Assembly: GCA_017617395.1 (NCBI GenBank)
Contig: JAFZWG010000080.1
Location: 1 to 39,569, forward strand
Length of the DNA: 39,569 nt
Origin: Lachnospiraceae bacterium
GTDB lineage: Bacteria; Bacillota; Clostridia; Lachnospirales; Lachnospiraceae
Direction of reading: 5' to 3'
Shown: piece by piece, positions 23,442-32,477 of the stretch
Position numbering within the stretch: the stretch's first letter is position 1
Layout of the letters: the number at the start of each line of letters is the position of its first letter
Position numbers and translations under genes: made by a program
Notes under the pieces: generated by a model
What the model was told of the DNA's origin: nothing
The model's database searches: none
The model's input: the letters and a program-made list of their open reading frames with translations, nothing else

Positions 23442-25211
23442 ATGAAAAAGATTATAACCCGGATTACGGAACTGATGAGTGCGGCATTTGCCGATTGCGG
23501 TTACGACGCAAGCTACGGCACGGTGACGGTTTCCAACCGCCCCGACCTGTGCCAGTATCAGTGCAACGGCGCGATGGCGGCGGCCAAGCAGTACAGAAAG
23601 GCTCCGATCGCGATCGCGAACGAAGTCGTGGCTGCGCTCGGCGAGCAGGAGATGTTCGCAAGCTGCGTGGCGGTTGCGCCCGGATTTATCAATATTACGC
23701 TGTGTGAGAAATATCTTGCCGACTATGTGCTCGCGATGGGACGTGAGGAGCATTTCGGCGTTGAGCCGGACAAGAATCCGAGAAAGATCGTGATCGACTA
23801 CGGCGGAGCGAATGTGGCGAAGCCGCTGCACGTCGGACATATGCGTCCGGCAGTCATCGGCGAGTCGGTGAAGCGCATACTCCGCTACGTCGGACACCGG
23901 GTGATCGGCGACGCGCACCTCGGTGACTGGGGAACCCCGATCGGCCTGATCATCACCGAGCTTAAGGTCAGACAGCCCGATCTTGTATACTTCGACCCGG
24001 ATTACACCGGAGAGTATCCGAAGGAGCCGCCGTTTGACGTTTCCGCGCTCGAGGAGATCTACCCTTACGCAAGCAAGTGGTCGAAGGAGCACGAGGACTA
24101 CCGCGAGGAGTCGCGCAAGGCGATTCTCGACCTGCAGCAGGGACGCAGAGGCTATATGGCCCTCTGGGAGCACATTATGCGTGTCTCGATGGAGGACCTC
24201 AAGAAGAATTACGACAATCTCGGTACCGATTTTGATATCTGGGGCAAGGAGAGCGACGCGCAGAAGCACATCCCCGCCATGATCCAGGGCATGAAGGACA
24301 ACGGCTACGCGCACATCAGCGACGGCGCGCTCGTTGTCGATGTCAAGGAGGAGACGGACACGAAGGAAGTGCCTCCGTGCATGCTTTTAAAGTCCGACGG
24401 CGCAACGCTTTACAACACGACCGATCTTGCGACGATCATCGAGCGTATGCAGCTGTTCGCTCCCGAGCAGACGGACCAGATCATCTATGTCGTGGACAAG
24501 CGTCAGGATCTGTATTTTGATCAGATTTTCCGCTGTGCACGCAAGACGAAGCTGGTGAATCCCGATACGATCCTTACGTTCATCGGAAACGGTACGATGA
24601 ACGGCCAGGACGGCAAGCCGTTCAAGACCCGCGAAGGCGGCGTGATGCGGCTCGAGGTTCTGATCAACAATGTTGCGGAAGAAGTCATGCGGAAGATGGC
24701 GGACCGCGACATTCCGGAGGAGGAGAAGCGTGAGATTGCCCGCAAGGTAGGCCTCGCGGCTCTGAAGTACGGAGATCTTTCCAACCAGGCGACCAAGGAT
24801 TACATCTTCGATATGGAGCGCTTCACTTCGTTCGAGGGCAACACGGGTCCGTACATCCTCTACACGATGGTGCGCATCAAGTCGATTCTTGCGAAGCTCG
24901 GTGAGCTTCCGGCAGCGGCAACGACCGCCGGAGACCGCGAGCGCGGTGCGGAGGAGACCAACCTTCTTTTGACGCTCGCGCGTTTTGCGGAGATGATAGA
25001 AAAAGCAGCGGCAGAGCTTGCGCCGCACAGAGTGTGTCAGTATTTGTTTGAGTTGGCGGATAATTTCAACGGTTTCTATCACGCCAACAAGATTGTGAGC
25101 GAGCCCGACGAGGGCAAGCGAAACGAGTGGATCACCGTTCTGCAGATCGTTCTTGCGATTCTTACGGACGGCATCACGATGCTTGGAATGGAAGCACCGG
25201 ATCGCATGTGA
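23442..25211 (+). CDS. argS: Arginyl-tRNA synthetase
   Basis: A 589-residue class I synthetase that charges tRNA-Arg with arginine. An N-terminal Add-1 domain is followed by NVAKPLHVGHMRPAVIGESVKR (HVGH is the HIGH motif), GDAHLGDWGTPIG, YVVDKRQDLYFDQIF, FKTREGGVMRL and a C-terminal anticodon-binding helical domain. The start at 23442 follows GAAGGTGA; the ATG at 23409 lies only about three bases after the predicted transcription start and lacks a ribosome site. It is followed after 42 bases by the SH3/membrane protein gene, with no terminator between. Confidence 0.98.
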   Translation: MKKIITRITELMSAAFADCGYDASYGTVTVSNRPDLCQYQCNGAMAAAKQYRKAPIAIANEVVAALGEQEMFASCVAVAPGFINITLCEKYLADYVLAMGREEHFGVEPDKNPRKIVIDYGGANVAKPLHVGHMRPAVIGESVKRILRYVGHRVIGDAHLGDWGTPIGLIITELKVRQPDLVYFDPDYTGEYPKEPPFDVSALEEIYPYASKWSKEHEDYREESRKAILDLQQGRRGYMALWEHIMRVSMEDLKKNYDNLGTDFDIWGKESDAQKHIPAMIQGMKDNGYAHISDGALVVDVKEETDTKEVPPCMLLKSDGATLYNTTDLATIIERMQLFAPEQTDQIIYVVDKRQDLYFDQIFRCARKTKLVNPDTILTFIGNGTMNGQDGKPFKTREGGVMRLEVLINNVAEEVMRKMADRDIPEEEKREIARKVGLAALKYGDLSNQATKDYIFDMERFTSFEGNTGPYILYTMVRIKSILAKLGELPAAATTAGDRERGAEETNLLLTLARFAEMIEKAAAELAPHRVCQYLFELADNFNGFYHANKIVSEPDEGKRNEWITVLQIVLAILTDGITMLGMEAPDRM

Positions 25212-25253
25212 TCTTTGTCTCGGATGTGATTTTCACAAGGGAGGGAAACAACA

Positions 25254-26579
25254 ATGAGTCGATCGTATCTGAACGGAAGAAGAGTTCTTCTTGCGCTTGC
25301 GGTTTTGGCCGCGGCAGTGCTTCTTGCGTTTTTGCCCGGACGTCTCGGTGCGTTCGCCGAAGGCGAGGACGGACCGAAGGATACCGAGCATGTCGAGCAG
25401 TATCAGAACGGATATTATGAGGGTGAAGTCACCATGGACAGCACCCGTATTCGTAAGGCGCCCGGTACCAAGACGCCGGACGGCAAGAAGGAGAAGAAGG
25501 GTGATCTGGATGACACCGTGAAGACCTCGGGCGGTAAGGATGTTATTCTTGCCAAGGGTACCAAGGTATATGTTGTCGGTGAGAGCAAGGACTCCGACGG
25601 CGACATGTGGTACCATGTCAAGTTTACGTACTCCGGTGAGGAGCTTGAGGGTTACGCATATCACACGCGTGTAAAGCGCAAGGATGCCCAGATTACGTTC
25701 AGCCCGACTCCGACGACGGAGCCCACGGCGACGGAGGTGCCGCCGACGCCTACGGAAGAGCAGCAGAAGGGTGAGCTGATCAACGCTCCGACTCCGACCC
25801 AGTCTCCCGAGACGGAGAACATGGTGGAGCAGGAGAAGAAGAACCCGAACAACAAGTGGAAGTATTTCGCAATCATCGTCGGTGTGATTATCATCGGCGG
25901 TATTGCGTTTACCGTGATCACGCATTTCTCGGAGAAGAAGATCGACGAGGAGATGCACCGCAACAGCAGACACTATGAGGTCGAGCGCCTGGAGGGCGAG
26001 TCCGAGGAGGACTTCCGCGAGGCGCGCAAGAGTGCGTTCAAGGGCCAGCTCAAGGACCAGAGCGACCGCGATATTGCCGAGGAGATCGGAATCGACGAGT
26101 TCAAGCTCGATCTGGACGGCGTATTTGACGACGAGGATGCGACGCAGGGCGCCGTTTCCGAGGCCGTGACGGAGGCTGTCACCGAGGATGCCGCAGCCGC
26201 GATCGTGTCCGATGCCGCTGAGGCTGCAGAGGCCGCTACGGGCGACTGGAGCGACAAGGATGAGGCGTTCCTCAAGCATCTTTCGGAAAATGCCGACGAG
26301 CAGGAGAAGGCTTTGATCGCTCAGATCGTTCCGAACTATCCGATGAGCGATGAGGCTGCTGTGACCGAAGAGGAGGAAGATCCCGAGCCGACGCCCGAGG
26401 AGCTTCTGCGTGTTGCCCTGGACGATCTGAAGGAACAGGATACGCTTGTTCATAAGGAGTACGGTGTCGGTGAGGTCATCGACAACAGTGATCCTCAGGT
26501 GATCCAGGTTCGCTTCGGCCGCGACCTTCGCTTCCTGAAGAAGGACCGTCTGGCGAGAAAGCAATTGGTTGAGTTGTAA
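25254..26579 (+). CDS. Bitopic membrane protein: outer SH3-like domain, inner acidic region and PcrA-tail-like domain
   Basis: A 441-residue protein. An N-terminal signal or anchor (residues about 10-30) is followed by an SH3-like region (about 55-145: MDSTRIRKAPGT...WYHVKFTYSGEELEGYAYHTRV), a Pro/Thr/Glu linker, one strong membrane segment (about 203-224) and a long acidic, Ala-rich cytoplasmic part. The last 45 residues, from LVHKEYGVGEVID to VRFGRDLRFLKKDRL, match the pattern HKxxGxGxV...xFxxxxxxLL of the Tudor-like tail of PcrA/UvrD, which contacts RNA polymerase. That match is my reading by eye. Bacterial SH3 domains often bind cell wall. GAGGGAAACAACA precedes the start; a terminator follows. 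Confidence 0.78.
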   Translation: MSRSYLNGRRVLLALAVLAAAVLLAFLPGRLGAFAEGEDGPKDTEHVEQYQNGYYEGEVTMDSTRIRKAPGTKTPDGKKEKKGDLDDTVKTSGGKDVILAKGTKVYVVGESKDSDGDMWYHVKFTYSGEELEGYAYHTRVKRKDAQITFSPTPTTEPTATEVPPTPTEEQQKGELINAPTPTQSPETENMVEQEKKNPNNKWKYFAIIVGVIIIGGIAFTVITHFSEKKIDEEMHRNSRHYEVERLEGESEEDFREARKSAFKGQLKDQSDRDIAEEIGIDEFKLDLDGVFDDEDATQGAVSEAVTEAVTEDAAAAIVSDAAEAAEAATGDWSDKDEAFLKHLSENADEQEKALIAQIVPNYPMSDEAAVTEEEEDPEPTPEELLRVALDDLKEQDTLVHKEYGVGEVIDNSDPQVIQVRFGRDLRFLKKDRLARKQLVEL

Positions 26580-26599
26580 GCCGTCTGGTAGGAGATTTC

Positions 26600-26629
26600 G
26601 GGAATGGCGGGGAACCGTCATTCCCTTTT
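26600..26629 (+). terminator. Terminator after the SH3/membrane protein gene
   Basis: GGGAATG (26600-26606) pairs with CATTCCC (26619-26625), then TTTTC. The stem is extended by weak pairs toward the loop. Confidence 0.8.
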
Positions 26630-26692
26630 CTACGCGAAAGAGAGTCTGTCGGGGCATCGTTTGCCCGGGCGGAGGAGATGTCTGGAGGAAGC

Positions 26693-27466
26693 ATGAAGAC
26701 AGTTTTTCGGAAAGATCTTCGTGAAGTGCTGGCGGGATATGCCATGCTTGCGGTGTCGCTGGTGATGCTTGAGCTCATCGCGATCGCCGGATACCTGATG
26801 AAGAATCAAAAACTGACGGGGACATGCCTGACGATGATTGTCTTTGCACTGGTCATCGCGGCAATGTACATATTGTTTGTGGCGGGAAGATCGTTCCTCG
26901 GAAACCTTCGCAGCAAGGCGTATTACGAGGAGCTCGAGGCAAAGGGAATCTCGCGCGCAAAGGCCGTGCTTTACAAGTTTTTGTATGTCACGGCGGCATT
27001 TGTCCTGTTTGCGGTTGCGTATCTCGGCGTTCTCTACGCCGACATCGCGATCTCGCTTCGGATGTTTCCGGAGTCCCGCGAGGAGTTGCGCAAGATTGAT
27101 ATGATGAATTTTCTGCGCGACGAGGGAACGGCTCCCGCAAAGCAGATCGCCGCTACGGTGTTTGAGTATCTGACGGCGGGGACGGTGATGGTTGCGCTTG
27201 CATTTTTCGTCGTGATCCTCTCGTTCACGTTTGTGATGCGCTACAAATTCACCGGGTTCGGCAGTGTACTGTTGTACATTTTCTTCTTCGGCGCATTTTT
27301 GAAGCTTTACTATGCGACGATTGCCGGCCGGGACGGAGCCAGCCTTCATCTGGTGGCCGGAGGCATGCAGCTGGCCGTGACGGTCGGTCTGATGGTGCTT
27401 GTACTTGTGATTCTTACCTGGAAGACATTTCCCGGTGAAATAAAGAAACGACCCGGCGAGGTCTGA
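26693..27466 (+). CDS. Polytopic membrane protein, unknown family
   Basis: A 257-residue protein with about six membrane segments in pairs (AMLAVSLVMLELIAIAGYLM; CLTMIVFALVIAAMYILFVAG; a pair near 95-125; VMVALAFFVVILSFTFVMRY; FGSVLLYIFFFGAFLKLYY; LAVTVGLMVLVLVILTW). An amphipathic cytosolic loop LRSKAYYEELEAKGISRAKAVLYK follows the second. It resembles ABC-2 permeases loosely, but no ATPase partner is adjacent. Of two close ATGs, 26693 has GGAGGA at a better distance than 26678. It heads a same-strand run through the GH43 gene. Confidence 0.75.
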   Translation: MKTVFRKDLREVLAGYAMLAVSLVMLELIAIAGYLMKNQKLTGTCLTMIVFALVIAAMYILFVAGRSFLGNLRSKAYYEELEAKGISRAKAVLYKFLYVTAAFVLFAVAYLGVLYADIAISLRMFPESREELRKIDMMNFLRDEGTAPAKQIAATVFEYLTAGTVMVALAFFVVILSFTFVMRYKFTGFGSVLLYIFFFGAFLKLYYATIAGRDGASLHLVAGGMQLAVTVGLMVLVLVILTWKTFPGEIKKRPGEV

Positions 27467-27495
27467 CCTCAATCTGCCGGAATAAGGAGATTACA

Positions 27496-28737
27496 ATGGC
27501 TGATGTGAAACCTTTTGTCTGTGTCCGTCCGACACAGGAACTTGCTTCGCGCGTGGCGGCTCTGCCGTATGACGTTTACAACCGCGCGGAGGCGAAGGTG
27601 GCGGCTTTGGCGGAACCGCTTTCCTTCCTCAATATCGACCGCGCGGAGAGCAATCTTCCCGATGACGTCGACACGTACGACGCGCGCGTTTACGCGAAGG
27701 CGAAGGAGCTTCTCGACGCCCGCGAAGCGGACGGCACGTATATCACGGACGCTCAGGAGTGCTACTATGTTTACGAGCTGATCATGGACGGTCGCTCGCA
27801 GACCGGTATCGTTGCCTGCGCATCCATCGATGATTACGCGAACGGTGTGATCAAGAAGCATGAAAATACCCGCGAGGAGAAGGAGCAGGACCGCATCCGT
27901 CACGTCGACACGTGCAATGCGCAGACCGGCCCGATCTTCCTTGCGTACCGCAGCAACGAAGCCATCGGAAAGATCATGGCGGACTATAAGAAGACGGAGC
28001 CTTTGTACGCATTTACCGCGGATGACGGCATCACGCACAACGTTTGGCGCATCGCCGAGCCTGCGGACGTCGCAGTAATCCGCGAGGCATTTGCGGGCAT
28101 GGGAGCGATCTACATTGCGGACGGTCATCACCGCGCCGCGTCGGCCGTGAAGGTCGGCTTCAAGCGCCGCGCCGAGGCCGGAACGTACACCGGAGCGGAG
28201 GAGTTCAACTACTTCCTCTCGGTACTGTTCCCGGAGGATTGTCTGATGATCCTTCCGTACAACCGCGTTGTGAAGGACCTCAACGGCCTTTCGAAGGATG
28301 CGTTCCTGGCGGCGGTTTCGGAGCATTTTACGATTCGCAAGGTCGGCAGGGAAGCGTATGCGCCGGCGGCGAAGGCAACGTTTGGCATGTTCCTTGACGA
28401 GGAGTGGTATGAGCTCTCGGCCAAGGAGGAACTTACGGCAATCCAGGACCCGGTGGCGTCGCTGGATGTGTCGCTTTTGCAGGATTACCTGCTCGGACCG
28501 GTGCTCGGCATCGGCGATCCGCGCGTAGACAAGCGCATCGACTTTATCGGCGGAATCCGCGGTCTGGGGGAGCTTGAGCGGAGAGTGCACAGCGATATGA
28601 AGGTAGCATTTTCCATGTATCCCACGCAGATTACGGAGCTGTTCGCCGTGGCGGACGCGGGGCTTTTAATGCCTCCGAAGTCCACCTGGTTCGAGCCGAA
28701 GCTTCGCAGCGGATTGTTCATTCACAAATTGGGGTAG
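27496..28737 (+). CDS. DUF1015 family protein
   Basis: A 413-residue soluble protein. Family marks are the early ALPYDVYNRAEA, SFLNIDRAE, the mid-protein YIADGHHRAASAVK with its paired histidines, and FNYFLSVLFPEDCLMILPYNRVVKDL. The biochemical function of DUF1015 is not established as far as I know; in clostridia such genes often lie near serine-biosynthesis genes, which is not the case here. AAGGAGATTACA precedes the ATG. It starts 29 bases after the membrane protein gene and ends one base before the ABC-F gene. Confidence 0.92.
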   Translation: MADVKPFVCVRPTQELASRVAALPYDVYNRAEAKVAALAEPLSFLNIDRAESNLPDDVDTYDARVYAKAKELLDAREADGTYITDAQECYYVYELIMDGRSQTGIVACASIDDYANGVIKKHENTREEKEQDRIRHVDTCNAQTGPIFLAYRSNEAIGKIMADYKKTEPLYAFTADDGITHNVWRIAEPADVAVIREAFAGMGAIYIADGHHRAASAVKVGFKRRAEAGTYTGAEEFNYFLSVLFPEDCLMILPYNRVVKDLNGLSKDAFLAAVSEHFTIRKVGREAYAPAAKATFGMFLDEEWYELSAKEELTAIQDPVASLDVSLLQDYLLGPVLGIGDPRVDKRIDFIGGIRGLGELERRVHSDMKVAFSMYPTQITELFAVADAGLLMPPKSTWFEPKLRSGLFIHKLG

Positions 28738-28738
28738 T

Positions 28739-30292
28739 ATGAGCATTCTTACAGTGGAAAATCTTTCGCACGGTTTCGGAGACCGTGCCATCTTCCGGGA
28801 TGTTACGTTCCGCCTTCTGGCGGGCGAGCATATCGGTCTTGTCGGCGCAAACGGCGAGGGCAAGAGTACATTTTTCAACATCATCATCGGTGATCTGATG
28901 CCGGATGAAGGGTCGATCACGTGGGCGAAGAATGTGCGGGTCGGATATCTGGACCAGCACACGGTGTTAAAGCCCGGCATGACGATCCGCGATGTGTTGG
29001 CGTCCGCATTTTCCTGGCTTTTCGAGAAGGAAGAGGAGATCAACGTCATCTGCGAGAAGATGGCGGACGCGGACGAGGAGACGATGACGGCGCTCATGGA
29101 AGAGATGGGCGTTTTGCAGGAGATGCTGGAGCAGCACGATTTCTACTCGATCGACACCAAGATCGATGAGATCGGGCGCGCGTTCGAGCTGGACGCGCTC
29201 GGGTTTGACCGGGACGTCAGCGAGCTTTCCGGCGGACAGAGAACGAAGGTTTTGCTGGCGAAGCTGTTGCTGGAAAAGCCCGACATTCTTCTTTTGGACG
29301 AGCCGACCAACTACCTTGACGAGCAGCATATCGACTGGCTCAAGAGATACTTAAACGGCTATGAAAATGCATTCATCCTGATCTCGCACGACATTCCGTT
29401 CTTAAACAGTGTCGTGAATGTTATCTGGCATGTGGAGCAGGCGACGCTCACGCGCTATCCCGGGGATTACGACCATTTCCTTGAGGTGTACGAGATGCGC
29501 AAGGGGCAGATCGAGGCCGCTTACAACCGCCAGCAGCAGGAGATCAAGGAACTCAAGGATTTTGTCGCGCGCAACAAGTCACGCGTGGCGACCAGAAACA
29601 TGGCGATGTCGCGCCAGAAGAAGCTCGACAAGATGGACGTGATCGAGCTTGTGAAGGAGAACCCGACGCCCGAGTTCTGCTTTAAAGAGGCAAGAGTTCC
29701 GTCGCGCGTTGTGATCGAGACGAAGGATCTGGTGATCGGCTACGACCGACCGCTTTCGAGGCCTCTCAACATCCATATCGAGCGAGGCTCGAAGGTTGTT
29801 TTGCGCGGTGCGAACGGTATCGGCAAGACGACGCTTCTTCGGAGCATACTGGGTGAGATTCCGGTGCTTGACGGCACGGTTTCGCTCGGGGATTACCTCT
29901 CGGTCGGGTACTTCGAGCAGGAGTTGAGCGGCGAAGGCACGAAGACCTGCATGGACGAATTCTGGGACGAGTATCCGTCCTACACGAACTACGAGGTTCG
30001 CTCGGCGCTCGCCAAATGCGGCCTTACAACCAAGCACATCGAAAGTCAGGTGCGCGTTCTCTCCGGCGGTGAGCAGGCGAAGGTCCGCCTTTGCAAGCTG
30101 ATGAACCGCGAGAGCAACCTCCTCATCCTCGACGAACCGACGAACCACCTGGACGTCGACGCGAAGGAGGCGCTGCACAAGGCACTTTCGGAATACAAGG
30201 GAACCATCCTGATGGTTTGCCACGAACCGGAGTTTTACGAAGACCTCGCCACGGAAGTCATCGACTGCGGCGAATGGAGTCTTCTCGCGTAG
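28739..30292 (+). CDS. ABC-F family ATP-binding protein
   Basis: A 517-residue protein with two ABC domains and no membrane segment. Walker A motifs are GANGEGKST (about 35-43) and GANGIGKTT (about 358-366); signatures are LSGGQRTKVLLAK and LSGGEQAKVRLCK; Walker B motifs are LLLDEPTNYLDE and LILDEPTNHLDV. The linker between them (ARNKSRVATRNMAMSRQKKLDKM) is the P-site tRNA-interacting motif region. ABC-F proteins act on ribosomes, as translation factors or antibiotic-resistance factors; the subgroup cannot be fixed here. The start lies one base after the DUF1015 stop, with a weak GGGG site, so translation is probably coupled. Confidence 0.94.
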   Translation: MSILTVENLSHGFGDRAIFRDVTFRLLAGEHIGLVGANGEGKSTFFNIIIGDLMPDEGSITWAKNVRVGYLDQHTVLKPGMTIRDVLASAFSWLFEKEEEINVICEKMADADEETMTALMEEMGVLQEMLEQHDFYSIDTKIDEIGRAFELDALGFDRDVSELSGGQRTKVLLAKLLLEKPDILLLDEPTNYLDEQHIDWLKRYLNGYENAFILISHDIPFLNSVVNVIWHVEQATLTRYPGDYDHFLEVYEMRKGQIEAAYNRQQQEIKELKDFVARNKSRVATRNMAMSRQKKLDKMDVIELVKENPTPEFCFKEARVPSRVVIETKDLVIGYDRPLSRPLNIHIERGSKVVLRGANGIGKTTLLRSILGEIPVLDGTVSLGDYLSVGYFEQELSGEGTKTCMDEFWDEYPSYTNYEVRSALAKCGLTTKHIESQVRVLSGGEQAKVRLCKLMNRESNLLILDEPTNHLDVDAKEALHKALSEYKGTILMVCHEPEFYEDLATEVIDCGEWSLLA

Positions 30293-30340
30293 GAAAGCCG
30301 CATCTTTACAGACGGCGTCTCTCGACGGAGGGCGAAAACG

Positions 30341-32275
30341 ATGGAAGACAAGGATCCTTGGAAGAAAAAGACAGAGGGTGAGGAACGCACGACAATCCAG
30401 CGCGTCAACCGGCTTTTGATGGCTGCATTTTTCATCATCCTTTTCTGTTATGTGTTTGCGATCTTCGTGCGGCCGTTTCTTTGGCCGGAGCTTCGGCAGA
30501 TGCCGAACCGGTCAGCCTCGCCGGACGGGATCGAACTCGACAATGCCGAGGCAATCGCCGAGTTCGCCGAGAAATACTACGGAAAAGCGGAACTGTTGAG
30601 CGAGGAGGTGCTCGGCGCGGATGAGAACAGACATCGTGAGTGTGTCTTCCGCGATGTCGAGCACGGGTTTACGTACACCCTGTCCTCGTATCCGAAAGTT
30701 GACTTCTGGCTGGATACCGCGTGGTCCTACGAGGGAACCAGCATCCGGGGCGATTACGAGGAGCGCTATGCCGAATGGCAGGAGAAGCATATGAAGGAGG
30801 AGTTTATCATGAACTGCAAGGAATTGTTCGCGGGGATCAAACCGGCTGCGACACTCAAAAAGACTACGGAAAATAACCCGCTTATGGTTCAGCGCCTCGG
30901 CGCGGACCCGTATGCGCTTGTCTACAACGGGCGCGTTTACATCTACATGACGGGCGACGTCATCGAGACCGGTGTCGGCGGAAAGCCCGCAGCCAACAGC
31001 TATCAGAAGATTAACACGATCAACGTGATCTCTTCGGATGATTTCGTCAACTGGACTGATCACGGCTCCATCAAGGCGGCCGGCTTCACCGGTGCGGCCA
31101 AGTGGGGCGGCAACTCCTGGGCCCCCGCGGCGGCGTGCAAGGAGATCGACGGGAAGATGCAGTTCTTCCTCTATTTTGCGAACAGCGGCAACGGCATCGG
31201 CGTGCTTCGCGCGGACAGTCCGATTGGTCCGTTCGAGGATCCGATCGGCAAGGCGCTCATCAACCGCAACACGCCGAATTGTGCGAACGTGACGTGGCTG
31301 TTCGACCCGGCGGTTTGGGTGGATGAGGACGGTTCCGCGTACCTTTATGTCGGAGGCGGTGTGCCGGGCGGCAACCAGCCTACGGCGGACCAGATCGAGC
31401 ATCCGTACACGGCCCGCATGGTCAAACTCGGTGACGATATGATCTCCCTCGACGGCGATCCGATCGCGCTCGACCCGCCGTTCCTCTTTGAGGATTCCGG
31501 TATCAACCGTATCGGGGATACGTACTACTACAGCTACTGCAGCAACTTCAACGTGGACGGACATCCGAATGCGTCGAAGTACAATCTGCACAACGGCCAG
31601 ATCTGCTACATGACCTCGGACAGCCCGTACGGGCCGTTTACGTATCAGGGTGCAATCCTCAAGAACCCCGGCGAGTACTTCGGGCCGGGCGGAAACAACC
31701 ACCATTGCATCTTCGAGTACGAGGGCAAATACTACATCACCTACCACTCGCAGATTCTCGACAAGCCTTTAGGCACGGGCGGCGGCTACCGCTGCACGCA
31801 CATCGATGAGCTTCCCGTTAATGAGGACGGAACAATTTCGATGGGCAAGGGTACGAGAAAGGGAGTGGCGCAGCTTCGCGAATTCAATCCCTACAAGTAT
31901 GTCAGCGCTGCAACGATGCGCACGATGGGCGGCATCGAGACGAAGCCTTACGGCGATATCGCGAAGAAGTACGGATCGGGCGAGATGGTTGTGACCGGCA
32001 TCGACGACGGCGACTGGATCAACATCGGCGGCGCGGATTTCGGTGAGGACGGCGCAAAGACGTTCACGGCAACATTTGTCGACAGCATCGGTGCTACCGG
32101 CGTGATTGCCATCCGTCTGGACAGCTTAACCGGCGAGGACGTCGGCTATGTGAAGGTGAACGGCGACGGAGATGTGACAACCGAGCTTCTTAAGACGGTG
32201 ACCGGCGAACACGACATCTTCTTCCTCTTCTCGGGAAGCGGCTACAGCTGGAGAGGCTGGAGGTTTGGAAAGTAA
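30341..32275 (+). CDS. Membrane-anchored glycoside hydrolase family 43 protein (possible gene fusion)
   Basis: A 644-residue protein in two unlike parts. Residues 1-156 have a basic head, one membrane anchor (LLMAAFFIILFCYVFAIFV, about 26-45) and an unrecognised domain. From about residue 180 a GH43 five-bladed propeller begins: catalytic Asp188 in GADPYALVYNGRVYIYMTGD, Asp322 in LFDPAVWVDEDGSAYLYVGG and Glu384 in FEDSGINRIGDTYYYSYC. The last 110 residues (DGDWINIGGADFG...HDIFFLFSGSGYSW) look like a CBM6 module. GH43 enzymes release arabinose or xylose from plant hemicellulose. Met157 has a perfect internal ribosome binding site (30794-30811), so a shorter cytoplasmic GH43 may also, or only, be made. 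GGAGGG precedes 30341. Confidence 0.88.
   Translation: MEDKDPWKKKTEGEERTTIQRVNRLLMAAFFIILFCYVFAIFVRPFLWPELRQMPNRSASPDGIELDNAEAIAEFAEKYYGKAELLSEEVLGADENRHRECVFRDVEHGFTYTLSSYPKVDFWLDTAWSYEGTSIRGDYEERYAEWQEKHMKEEFIMNCKELFAGIKPAATLKKTTENNPLMVQRLGADPYALVYNGRVYIYMTGDVIETGVGGKPAANSYQKINTINVISSDDFVNWTDHGSIKAAGFTGAAKWGGNSWAPAAACKEIDGKMQFFLYFANSGNGIGVLRADSPIGPFEDPIGKALINRNTPNCANVTWLFDPAVWVDEDGSAYLYVGGGVPGGNQPTADQIEHPYTARMVKLGDDMISLDGDPIALDPPFLFEDSGINRIGDTYYYSYCSNFNVDGHPNASKYNLHNGQICYMTSDSPYGPFTYQGAILKNPGEYFGPGGNNHHCIFEYEGKYYITYHSQILDKPLGTGGGYRCTHIDELPVNEDGTISMGKGTRKGVAQLREFNPYKYVSAATMRTMGGIETKPYGDIAKKYGSGEMVVTGIDDGDWINIGGADFGEDGAKTFTATFVDSIGATGVIAIRLDSLTGEDVGYVKVNGDGDVTTELLKTVTGEHDIFFLFSGSGYSWRGWRFGK
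30794..30811 (+). promoter_or_regulatory. Internal ribosome binding site and ATG inside the GH43 gene
   Basis: AAGGAGG (30794-30800), eight bases, then the in-frame ATG at 30809 (Met157, MNCKELFAGIK). The spacing is optimal, and it falls exactly at the boundary between the anchor domain and the GH43 part. Confidence 0.6.
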
Positions 32276-32307
32276 TTTCGAAAAAAAGTTATGCGAAAGC
32301 GCTCGGA

Positions 32308-32339
32308 GGACCGTGCCAGGTGCACGGTCCTTCAATTTT
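32308..32339 (+). terminator. Terminator after the GH43 gene
   Basis: GGACCGTGC (32308-32316) pairs with GCACGGTCC (32322-32330) around CAGGT, followed by TTCAATTTT. Confidence 0.88.
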
Positions 32340-32373
32340 CGTTTAAATATTTGAAAAATCATGAAAATTGTGC

Positions 32374-32402
32374 TTGACTTTGTCGCGTTAAAGCGTTACA
32401 CT
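32374..32402 (+). promoter_or_regulatory. Promoter of the acyl-CoA synthetase/symporter genes
   Basis: TTGACT (32374-32379), 17 bases, TACACT (32397-32402). The TGACTTTG of the -35 region is repeated inverted as CAAAGTCA about 30 bases downstream, which could be an operator or an early hairpin. Confidence 0.7.
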
Positions 32403-32477
32403 TTCAACTGGCAAAGTCAGGCCTTCTTTTTTTGCGTTTCCGCCTCTGCAGGGCGGAGGGCGCGCGGCCGACGTTGC

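Noticed and set aside
25233-26657. 474-codon minus-strand frame opposite the SH3/membrane protein gene
   Set aside because: Leu/Arg/Val-rich translation typical of an antisense shadow; no ribosome site; it runs through the terminator at 26600.
30512-31747. 411-codon minus-strand frame opposite the GH43 gene
   Set aside because: Shadow of the GH43 frame, whose catalytic residues are clear; no start context.
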